Both the position numbers and the translations under genes were made by a program. From Volvox africanus (lineage: Eukaryota; Chlorophyta; Chlorophyceae; Chlamydomonadales; Volvocaceae), in the NCBI GenBank assembly GCA_030268105.1, contig BSDZ01000021.1, positions 1,488,001 to 1,552,000 of the forward strand: 64,000 nucleotides of DNA, given 5' to 3'. Shown piece after piece: positions 12,254 to 22,900 of this stretch. The notes under the pieces were generated by a model. The model saw only the letters and a program-made list of their open reading frames with translations, did not search any database and had not been told where the DNA came from. Each line of letters begins with the position of its first letter. The stretch's first letter is position 1.

Positions 12254-12286
12254 CTGTATTACTGTAGGCATCCTATAGGACATGTC

Positions 12287-12830
12287 CTATCCCTCTGAAC
12301 ATTGTGACCAACAACACATTTCTAGATGACTCCTTGTAATTCTTCCGGGTCCTGCACTATGTGCGTGCCCTCGACACACGCACCCTGGCGGCTTAGCTCC
12401 CCAGTACCAAAAGTCTACAGAATGCATGGTTACTGCTGCCCCAAGGGCTGCCATGTGTCTGGTTTGGGAGGTTTGAGGTCATGCTGCTATTGCAGCCTAA
12501 GGAGGATTTCCATCAGATCAGGAGCAATAGCACTTTTGGTAACCATGCATTCTGTGGTCTGTTGGTACTTGAGAGCTAAGCCGCCAGGCTGCGTGTGCTG
12601 GCAACCTATAAGGCAAGTTCAGATAGTGATAATCAAAAATGTTAAGTTTCGCAAGGTCCTTGACGGTGAGGGATGCACTCTGACTGCATGTTGTCGCATC
12701 GTTCTGGATTGCGCAAATAAGGGCAAGTGAAGCTATACACTGCACTGGGCATGCATGTGGTGCAAGATCCGGAAGAATTCTAAAGAGTCATTTGGAAATG
12801 TGTTGTTAATCATAATGTTTGGTGGGATAG
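12287..12830. mobile_element. foldback / MITE-like element with long imperfect inverted repeats
   Basis: The left arm (12287-12436) is matched in inverted order by the right arm (about 12540-12605 plus 12749-12830). Matching blocks from the ends inward: CTATCCC with GGGATAG; AACATT..AACAACACATTT with its complement; GAATTCTTCCGG with CCGGAAGAATTC; then a block around CTGGCGGCTTAGC, and one around GAATGCATGGTTAC next to a ~100-bp loop. The arms are imperfect, as in an old copy. The right arm carries an extra ~140 bp (12606-12748) absent from the left arm. There is no transposase frame, so it would be non-autonomous. No target-site duplication is evident. Confidence 0.75.
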
Positions 12831-13152
12831 AATACTAACTTTTTATAAGTGCAAAACCCTATCGAATGCTCACTCGACTCCCTAAGGCACCGAAATGGGA
12901 CGATGCATTACGATCATTAGGATCAGCTTGATTCTTGCTAAGCATTATGGCCCATGTATTACAAATTGTAACAAAATAATACAATGTGCAGAGTGGCTGG
13001 GAAGTAGGCTCGGGAAGCCGGGAACTCATCATCTGTTGTCTGTCAGTCACTATAATCCACTCATCAACAGTGTACAATCATATTATAAAGGTTTGAGAAA
13101 TCATTTGTAACTGGTCGTCTGTTACCAAAGTAAAAACGAAACCCCAAAGGCT

Positions 13153-16100
13153 ATGGATGAGGACGACGGACCCCGCGGCGAGGAGCAAGCGCAGGAGGCG
13201 AATGCAAGCGACACACTTTTGACGTCTCTTGCAGTGCATGAGGCATTAGCAATGCTGCCAAGTGGGGGCAAATCGTCTGATCCTGCACCACGGGTTTTCG
13301 CAAGGGTATGTGGCCTTAACAAACCTCCGAACGGGCAGCGCTGCGCTTGCTAGTTAAAGTTCAAAGGTTACCATTAGTCGAAAAGCGTTCACTACCATTG
13401 ATGGTCTGATGGTCGACATAAGAAAGCTTGCAAGATTTGATTGGCTTTTGCGCTAGCGTTCCACCCGATAAACATATGTTTGTCGCCCGGCTACGTTCTG
13501 GCGTCTCGATTTCAGGTCAGCTCTAAATTGAAGGCAGGCTCGGAAGCTAGCGGCAGTGCTCTGCAAGGACCAAGCACCAAGGACCGAGAGGCCATGGTCT
13601 CCGTTCAGGAGTGCGGTGATAGCCTATTCAGCGCGCAAAAGGTGAGATGTAAACTACTCACCGTATACGATTATCTGGGAAATCATACAGGGAAAACCGG
13701 CAGATTCAATTCAAGTCTCGACATCCTCAACAGGGAGTTCGAATTCTTTGTCGACTCTGCAGCCCTACATCTAAACATAGAACCCGCCGAACCCTGCTTG
13801 CCCCACATAAACCCTTCGCTCGTTCTCGGGTTTCCTTCCTTTGGCAATGCAATATGGTTATTTTCTTTCATACGGCGCGTAGTACGGTGAGGCCGCTACT
13901 GCCTACACTGAGGCGCTTCGTTACGCCCACGACGCGGACGATGTGGCCACTTTGCTAAGCAATCGGAGCGCTTCGTACGCCAGGTGGGATGATGTATCCC
14001 CACCGGTTCTTGTGTCTGGTCAGATGTTTCCTTACCCGTAAGGCCCACACCACCTTTGTGCTGCAGTCCCATATCCATTTACAATTATGCAAACCTGCAA
14101 AGTACTCCTCTTCACACCCACACCCACACATAATCATACATCAGACCCACGTATCCTGTCGTAACATCTTTTGGGGTGTTACGCCTCTCGCTAATGCAGA
14201 TGGTCCCCATTGGCCTCTTCCCTTCCCATTCTCCTTTGTCGCAGCCTAAGCCGCACGTACCGGGGTCGGCCCGCCCGTACCAGCGAGTACCATGCCTTAT
14301 TCGACCTGGACCCCACTTCCCTGGCCCAGATGGCGCTCAAAGACGCAGAACGTGCGGTGGCAGTACGACCCAACTGGGCCAAGACACACTCCAGAAAGGT
14401 ACCGCACGGCAGCTGTACGGCATGTAGGCAGATTTACGCAGAAAGAAACAGCTTCCTGCTTTCGCTTGTCCTGAAAGGCATAACATCCTTCAGGTGATAT
14501 CTGAATGATGAACGTCCTCATGGTTCTCAACGTTTTTTGTGCATGCGCTCACCCTCATGCTTATGCTCATGTGACCCTTGACCCACGGGTGGCATGAAAA
14601 ATATCACGTCCCCAATGACCCATGGGTCAGGGCGCCGCGCTGTTCCTCTTGGAGCGCTTCTACGAGGCGCGAGAGGCGTACCTCGAGGGCCTTGCATTGG
14701 AGCCCACCAACTCAATGCTACAGGTGAGTGACTCTTGGGCCTGACCCACATAGAGATCCAAATGTGATTCGGAAGGGTCAGTGGTGCGACAACGCGAGGC
14801 GACGACGCGGGAGCTTATCACTTGGACCGCGGTGCAGAGCACCCCAAGGTCATTGGGTGCAAATTGGGTGCAAAGAGCTCTTTCTCACTCTCTCACTGTG
14901 GGATATATCACAAATCGCAGTCCCCCGCCTTCATCGGTTGCGGTGCTGAGACACAGACGTTCCGTCCATTCCCCTGAGCTCACGCTGCGTGAGATGGTGC
15001 CATCCCCCTTCGCGCGCCGGCGCCACTGGGGGCTTGCAGGAGGGTATGCGGGAGGTACAGGCTGTCTTAGCTGGAGATGGTGAAACCGAGGGGACCGCCG
15101 CTGCTGCCGCTGCCGGCACCGCCCCCTTCAGTGCCAAGCGCCAGCGCTCCTTTGGCGGCTCCTCGCTTCGGTCTGATCTGGACGACTGGGACTGTTCCCT
15201 GTGCGCCCAGCTGCTGTTCGAGCCCGTCACGACGCCGTGTGGTCACACGTTCTGCCGGGAGTGCTTCGCGCGCGCCATGGACCATCGGCCGCGCTGCCCG
15301 TACTGCCGTACGGTACGTCCGGAGGAATGAGAAGGATGTCGTATAGGGAGGCGTGTGTACTCGGCCCTGTACAGCAGTGCTGTCCGGAATTTCAACAGCT
15401 CTTGCAACTGAGCAGGAGCTGTCCAAAAACGAACTCAGCAGCACACACCTCTTTCCTCTCCACTCCCTACTTCACGTGGTGCGCTTAGTTGCCTCCCCTT
15501 CTCCACCTACTCTTTGTTCCGGATACAGGGCTCTGCTTTCCTCCCCCCCCTTTCTCCCCTCTCCCTCCCCCGGGGTCTCTAACACCTGGCTACACTTGCA
15601 TGAACCCCTCGCTCTGGGTTCAGGTCCTCCACGTGGCTCGCGACTCGCTGCCCGTCACCATCACGTTGGCGAACATCATCAGTCGGGCCTTTCCCGAAGA
15701 GTACGAGCAGCGGCGGGTCGAGATGACGGCCGGGGCGGGAGGACCAGTGGCAGGTGAGTGCTTGTGTGCGTGTGCGTGTGGTTGTGAAGGGAGCGTGAGT
15801 GGAGGGCGAGGAATCCAGGAAGCGGATGTGTCCCCCTGTCTGTCTACCTATATGCATGTATGTCTATGTGCATCGTTTATGTGTGTGTGTGTGTTCATAT
15901 GTGTTTGTGTATGTGTCTGTCTGTCGATCCAAAAAGGCGATCCCATTCTCGGAATATTTCAGGCCCCGGGGAGGGGGGTGAGAGGTGTCGGGTGGCTGGT
16001 TTGCAGTACCACAGGCGGGTGAGGTGTTGCACTTGCTCAAGCTTCCATGGACCAGTGGACCAGGGAGGGCCAAACAGGTCACGTCGGATCGCACACTCGC

Positions 16101-18386
16101 AGCCACCGAGCTGCACTATTGCATCCTCCCCTCATTGTCTCTTTCACCTTAACCCCCGAGTACATCGTTACCTCTGCGCTTCCGGCCTCCACACATGCGA
16201 AACCCTAGCAGGAGAGGGCGCCGCAGCCTCTGGCGACGGCGCCGCCACGGCGGCAGCGGGTACGGCTCCAGAGGCTGTCCAGCGAACGTTGACGCTGCCG
16301 CTGTTCGTGATGTCGTTACTGATGCCCGGGGAGTCAATGGCGCTCAACATCTTCGAGCCGCGCTACCGGTTGATGGTTCGGCGGGTGATGGAAGGAAGCA
16401 GGCGGCTCGGAATGGCGCAGGTGAATGCGGGGCAGGGGGGGGGGTCGGATCGTGTGCGTGTGTGTGTGTGTGTGTGTATGCGTAGTCGTAGATGTTTCCC
16501 CGTGTCAGGATCCAAGCTTCTCCACTTGTCCTCACCCATGTCCTTTCACGTGCGCATGCGGACGCTGGCCCACCCGGTCCCCCGTATCCTTAGCAACCCA
16601 ACCGGTATCAGATCATCCTGCTCGGCTCCCCTCTTTCCTCCTCCCTCCTCTCACAGGGAGTTTGCCCTATAGGCCAATGACCCCTCGGCCCTGCCTGCCT
16701 ACCCCGCTGTGGTTATCTATTTCGCTATTCGTCCGGGAACCTGCCCAGCCATCGCACCCTCCCGAGGTGCTGCTGCAATGGCCGGTATCGGCCCCGTTCC
16801 TGGCGCCCCTGTAGCCTTCAGATGAGTATTCGTCTTCTCACCTTGCCAATCGGGGAACCCGGGCCCCTGCCCCTTTCTCGCCCTTCTCGCCCCACCCCAC
16901 CCTCAGGCTCGTCGTGATGCCAGCGAAATCGAGGATGTGGCGGTGGAGGCGGAAATCATCGAGTGCCAGCCGCAACCCGACGGGTGAGGGTCGGGGTGCG
17001 GGTCGGGGTTTCCGCCCTGCCGGAAAGGGGGGGAGTTCGGGCAGAAGCCTCGGGTGGCTGTAAGGAAGCATTTGAGTGATTCCGCTAGCGGCAGCCAGCT
17101 AGTGCGAGTGCGAGTGCTCGACGCTCCAAAGCTAGGTTCGGGGGATTGGAAAGGAGCTCTCTCCGCCAGGCGGAGACGGGGCTGCTCCGCGGTGGGGGCA
17201 GGCTTCGGAGAGGCTTCGGGCAGGCTTCCCAACCACCCTGTACTTACATTCAAGTCGCCAAAACTGTCCCAACTGTCCGGCAGGCGTTATTACCTTGAGC
17301 TGGTGGGGCGGCGGCGGGTGCGCATCCACAGCCACAGCGAGATGGACGGATACCGCGTGGCGAGATGCGAAGTGATGCAAGTGAGACGGGCGAGGTGGAC
17401 GAGGGGATGGAGAGGGGTGGAGAGGGAAAAAGGGGCAAAAATCTCCCTCTCCTTTTGTGACCCTTCGCAGTTTGTCTGCAGAGCTCCCCAGAGCATGTCC
17501 ACATTGAAACCTCCACCGCTCATCCTGCTAAAACATTCTTCCATTCCCCCCTCTCCCCCTTCTCCACCCTCTCCACCCTCTCCACCCTCTCCCCCTTCTA
17601 CGTCACCTTTGTCGCCCCAGCTAGCCTCCCGCGTGTATTGCGTGTATTTGCCACTGTTGCCTGATCAGGATACGGAACCGGGCCCGGACACTGCGGAGCG
17701 GGAGGCGCTTCCGGAACTCGTGACGCATGTACGTGTGGGGCCTGGGTTTTGCGTTGTGTGCTGACCCATGGATCCATTGCTGCAACACTGTCATATCCCT
17801 TCTTGACTACTTCTTTCTGAGCCGTACCCCAGGTAGACCGCCTCGTGGAGAGGCTTCTGAACGTCCTGCGCACTCACTCGGGCCCCCGGTACGGGAGGCA
17901 GGGGCTCCGAATGCAGAGTGCACTGGAGGGGGTGGGGGAGCGCCCGCCCCCCGATCAGGCGGAGCGATTCAGCATGTGGGCGGTGAGTAAATCCCTGCCC
18001 TCCCTGCCCTCCCTGCCCTCCCTGCCCTCCCTGCCCTCCCTGCCCTCCCTGCCCTCCCTGCCCTCCCTGCCCTCCCTGGGCTCATTTGTCCCACACGCGC
18101 AGGGTTCTATTTCTTTTAGCATGGAACACTCCCCACTCCCCACTCCCGTACGCTCCAGTTCACTCCCCACTTCCGTACACTCGCGTACCTCTACACACAC
18201 GCATTCGCGCACCCTTCGCTGCTGCTGCAGGCCACCGTGACCGCCCTGGTCATCCCCGACCTAGACAAGCTGTCTCTGCTGAGGAGCACTGACACGGGAG
18301 CGCGACTGCGGCAGCTGCACATGCAGCTGGGCACCTGGATGGGGGACCTGATGACGGGTGACGGTCCGGGCTGCCGCGTCATGTGA
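13153..18386 (+). CDS. LONRF: TPR-RING-LON domain protein (LONRF-like E3 ubiquitin ligase), 13 exons
   Basis: Predicted E3 ubiquitin ligase with a LON substrate-binding domain (family inference). Exons: 13153-13305, 13516-13641, 13883-13983, 14284-14398, 14631-14723, 15040-15312, 15624-15753, 16212-16420, 16907-16983, 17284-17380, 17621-17728, 17833-17982, 18231-18386. All are GT-AG and in phase, giving 595 residues. TPR repeats cover about residues 85-200 (AATAYTEALRYAHDADD, LLSNRSASYA, LKDAERAVAVRPNWAK, FYEAREAYLEGLALEP). A C3HC4 RING is at about 246-287 (CSLC..CGHTFCRECF..CPYC). The LON domain runs from about residue 355 to the end (LTLPLFVMSLLMPGESMAL, NIFEPRYRLMVRRVME, then RYYLELVGRRRVRIHSHSE). 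The TPR-RING-LON order matches animal LONRF1-3. No AAA+ or Ser-Lys protease domain of Lon follows. The start ATG opens an acidic N-terminus (MDEDDGPRGEEQAQEA). Confidence 0.93.
17993..18079. repeat. (CCCTGCCCT)n 9-bp tandem repeat in the last LONRF intron
   Basis: About nine perfect copies start directly after the donor at 17983. It is a pyrimidine-rich sense-strand repeat. A shorter (CTCCACC)-type run sits at 17562-17599 in another intron of the same gene. Confidence 0.95.
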
Positions 18387-19998
18387 CGAGGTGCAGGCGT
18401 GTGGTGGTGTGTGGTAGGGCTTGCGCATTTGGGGGGGGGGGCTGGGAGTGGAGTGGAGTGTCATATCCTTAAACCCCAAGTGGACCATGCGAACGCACTG
18501 GAAGGGGCCAGGGATGACGCTACGGAGTCACCTGGTCGACCGGGCGAATACGCCAGGTTTGAATCGTACGCATAGAAAGGCATCTTTTTGCCGTTCTTAA
18601 GCAAGCTCCGTACCTGATATTCACTGAATAAAGATATTCACTGACTGCTTGATGACACTTGCACAAATGGTCTGTCTGTGTGTCTCTGCAACTGTCTTGC
18701 TGTGGGGAGTTGAGAGCATCTTTGGGTATCCGAGTAAACGTGATCTATTTCCAAACACATTAGCCACATCGTCCAGATATAGGAGAAAATTGGGATGGGC
18801 GATTGGGCTGGCCTCCCGTCCGTTCGTCCTCTCTTTTGGAGCGTGGGAAAGAGGGTCCTTTTTCACGCTTTGGCTTCCACCGCCTTTTCCAGTGGACGGG
18901 CGGACGGCGGAGCGGCGAGTGGCTGAAAGTAAATTACTTAAGAGGGGACCCTCAACCGAGGTGGTCACTCGCCGTTCAGCACAGCAGAAATGATGCACGC
19001 CTATAAACGAGCGCAGGTTTATGTAGATGGATGCCGTACGGATCTGGTTTGCCTTTGTGCACTGTATGTCTTCTGATGAAGCGTGAAGCAGGAGGGTGCC
19101 TAAAAAGGAGGGAAAGGCATCGCCGTGGTGGTGATGGTGTGTAACAGGAGGGATGGGGAGGGACGGGGCGGGGCGGGGATGCGGGGCATGCGAAGGTTTG
19201 CCCTCCACCTTCTCTCTTCCTTCCCCGGTTTATTCTCCTCTCCCCTCTTCTGAGAACCTCGGCCCCCCCGGTCCCCAGCTTTCTGTTCTCTCGCTGCTAA
19301 ATATATAGTTTTAAGGGTTCACGTGCCGTGCCGTACACATGTCATATGACACATATCACGAGTCGTGCACTCCATGGATGTGAAGCCATGTGAGGTGCGA
19401 AATAGGATCCTCGTCACGGATTTTGTACGGAGCGCCATTTCATTGACAATTTGAACACTTCATGTCATGTCATGCACGCGGGAGTGTACTTTTAGCCAGG
19501 GTGAAGCCTTGTTTGTAAGAGATCTCGAAAGGGGCGATCGTCGTCCTTCGGAAAAAGTTGTAAAAAACTCAGTGAGCACGCGGATCTCAACGGATCTCGC
19601 TGTCAAGTATTGGGCACGTGGTTGAGTACTTTTGTATGTTGCAGGAGGTTACCTTAACCTGTTAAGGGCTGTCCTTTCATCGGTCTCTCCCTCCCCCTAT
19701 AGGGACATGCTCTTCCTATTCAGCGACAAGCGTTCGCTGTCCCCTGATCAGCACCCGCACGACGACCGATGGCCAAGGCTGTGGCAAACCGGCAAACCTC
19801 AAAATTGTACGTGAAGCACTTCCAGACGGCCTCAAGTCCTTAACTGTACAACACCTCCCCTGCTAATACATCATCTTCGATGTAATGCCAAATATTCGAT
19901 CGGCGCAACTAGTCGGTCTAGTAGCACCCATTGGGGTTTAAGGACTCGACTAAACCTCTCTCCCGACATCGTCCATCAATACCCACCGGCCATAAATG
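18387..19998. other. convergent intergenic region
   Basis: 1.6 kb between the ends of two convergent genes. It should hold both 3' UTRs. I see no coding exon, RNA gene or notable repeat; open frames here lack family resemblance and splice support. Confidence 0.6.
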
Positions 19999-22900
19999 CT
20001 ACACCCGCTCCCCCGACCGAGAGCGTTTGGCCCCAGGCTCATCCGCCGTCGCCTCCCGCCCCTCGTGTGCACCTGGTATCGCCCCCCCTGGCCCTACGTT
20101 CAGTGAGGGAGTACCCTCCGCCGCCGCCGCCGCAGCAGCAGCAGCATCGTCCGGGATGCTCGGCAGTAGCTCCTCATTGATCCGGGCGAGCAGCGGTGCC
20201 AGCTGCGCCTCCGCTGCAGCGGCGACGGCTGCCGCCGCCTCCGCCGCTAGCGCTGCCTTGCTCTTCGGCTTGACAGGCCGCGGTGGCGGTGGTAGCGACA
20301 GCGGCAAATCTGGGTCCGTCGGCATCACCTGCGGCGGTGGCGGCGGCGGCGGTGCCACCGGCGCTGCCGCTGCCAACGTCGCTGCCGCCTTTGCGTTCGC
20401 ATCTGTCAGCAGTTTGAGTTGGGGTTTATACCGCATAACGGCCTTCTGCTCCTCCTTACTGAGCCGTCCGCTATCGCCACAGCCACCTGCGAATGGTCAG
20501 ACCGGTCCACGAGCATCTAACGGTATCGCATACGACAGGATGTTTGTGGAGGAACTTCACACATGACACCAGGCTTACCAGATACCAGGGGGAAGGGGGA
20601 CAGGGCAGGGACAATGCACGAAAGAGTACGGCATGCAAAGAGAACAGATAATGCCGGAACCGGATCAGTCAGCTGAAGTGCTCCCAGGGGGTCACCTTCG
20701 ACAAATGATAGCGAACGTACATTTGCTTGGAACAAAAGGGATACAAACACCCCCCAACCACGTCAACACCCCCCTACCAAAGGACCTACAAACCCTTTTT
20801 TACCCAACCTCTAACCCCACCACTACTGAGTGACGGAGGGGTTATGGATCTCCCGGGCCCACACCTTCATGTCGAGGCTTGGCCACCTCCCTCAATATCT
20901 CCGCGACTACGTCTTCCGGGTCACGTCCGTCCACGTCGATCCACTTGTAGAGGGGGTCGTCCCTGCGGTGATACAGTGACATGGCCGCGATGGAATGGGA
21001 AAAGTGTCCCCGTCCCCGTCCCCGTCCCCGTCCCCGTCCCCGCCCCCGCGAGTCCGGACCCAGAGCAAAACGGCACACGGAATGTTTAGGAAGGCTCCCA
21101 GCTGCGGAAAGCGCTATCGTACATCCCTACCTGAACCATGTCATCTGGGAGCGAACGAGCTTGTGAGTGGCCTGGCAGATGGCGCCGTGGAGCATGCACA
21201 GGTCTGCCAGACCTACGGGTCGCCCCGCTGCCTTGGCTGCTATCAGCCACTCCATGGCCTGCCGGTATCCTGAACAAGGTTTTGGTTGGGTAACCGGTCC
21301 AGTGAGGAAGGGTCGCGAGACAACCCGGTCCTGGCATACATTGACAAATACACACACACAAAGCAGGGTGATGTGTGTCTAGCTGAATGTCAATGGGACT
21401 GGCGGTTGAGGCCGAGACGCAAAGGATAAGCAGAGGAGGACACCTCGTGATAATACGACGTACAAGAACTGAGGTCATAAGAGCAGGGGAGGGGATTGTT
21501 AGGATGGAGGGGACAGAGATGTTCCAAAATGGTTGGGGAGGCATTAGGATCCAGACACGAGATCCAGATCTGATTTCCAGCTTGGATCCAGATGTTATCA
21601 GTTTAGGGTCAGGAGCAAGGTTGCATTCTCGTAAAACATGTTGGGACTCATGTTAAACCGTAACATACGTGTTCAGAGTTCGATTGTTCAGCCCAGGGAA
21701 AATGTTGCTCATATTGTATCATCATTCTCCCGCTCCGAGCCGCTCTGCTCTGCTTTGCCAGGCTTTGCCCTACTCCATACACAGGTGCACCGCGCCCGGT
21801 TGCGCCTGGTCACACACACACATCAATCACACACAAACAGACAGACAGACGCAATGATTTCTGCCATTTCTCACGACACACCTGTGCACAACACCCCCTC
21901 CCCCCCCAACTCCCCAACAACCCTTCATCTTTCCCCGGCTTAACTGGCCCCTACCGATGGCCTTAGCCGCCATGTTGGACCCGGGCGTCAGTCCCCGCCG
22001 CAACAACATGGCAGCCTCCTCAAGCAGGCCCCCCCCCAGTATCATCTCCTCAACCCGGGCCGCGATCCTGTCGTACAACTGCAGTCGGGGCCTATGGAGG
22101 AAGAAACACCTGGTTGAGGGAGGGGGTCCCGGTCGGGAAAGAGTTGTCACATACACATACACATACACAAACACGTACACATACAAATACACATACACAT
22201 CCACATACACAAACACAAACACGTACACATACACACTATACATACACACACATGCACACATACACATGCACATACACATACACATACAGACATACACATA
22301 CACATACAGACATACACATACACATACAGACATACACATACACATACACATACACATACAAATACACATACAGACATACACATGCACATACACATACACA
22401 TACGATTACGGAAGGGGGTCATCTACCCGACAGAAACCCCAAGTACACCCATCCACCACCTGAAGTCGAAGTCAGGTCCACTGTTGGGGTCGGCGCGGGG
22501 CTCGAAGTCCGCCAGCCGGGACCCCGGGTGCATCAGAAGGATGGATAGCGCCCGCTCCAACCGGTAGTAGTTGTTCCGCTCGGCGCGAATCCTGAGGACG
22601 TACGAGCGTATGTGTGCGTGTCTGTGTATCGGTGTGCTTGTGTAGAGCCCCAGCCCTAGCCCTAGCCCCAGCCCCAGCCCCAGCCCCAGCCCCAGCCCCA
22701 GCCGGGCCGCACACCTTTCATACGCCACCTCATCGCCCCACTTGAGCAGCAACGCCGCCGCTGCCTCCCATTTGTCATCCTCCGTTAGACACGAAGTTCC
22801 CACCGCCGCCGCCATTGGATTTTCCACCAATGACGCCGTACAGGCGCCGTACACTTCCGTACAGCCATCACCTCTAACACCTGCGGGCGTTTCTGTTCTT

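Larger units (their letters stand above)
10888..13152. other. gene-free AT-rich interval containing the foldback element
   Basis: About 2.3 kb without a supportable coding exon. It probably includes the 5' end of the minus-strand gene and the promoter of the TPR-RING-LON gene. From roughly 11800 onward the base composition is clearly more AT-rich than the flanking genes. The direct repeats and the foldback element are listed separately. Confidence 0.6.

Noticed and set aside
17955..18212. Glu-Gly-Arg repeat frame on the minus strand
   Set aside because: Shadow of the 9-bp CCCTGCCCT repeat in the last LONRF intron.
18621..19208. 195-residue minus-strand frame between convergent genes
   Set aside because: No family resemblance, no splice sites consistent with neighbouring exons, and composition like 3' UTR/intergenic DNA.
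21827..22548. Thr/Tyr/His and Met/Cys/Val repeat frames, and a possible repeat array
   Set aside because: Simple ACATAC microsatellite in an intron. There is no spacer diversity, so it is not CRISPR-like.
22645..22703. Telomere-like CCCTAG/CCCCAG run
   Set aside because: The unit is not the TTTTAGGG or TTTAGGG plant/algal telomere, it is short and lies in an intron next to a splice donor.
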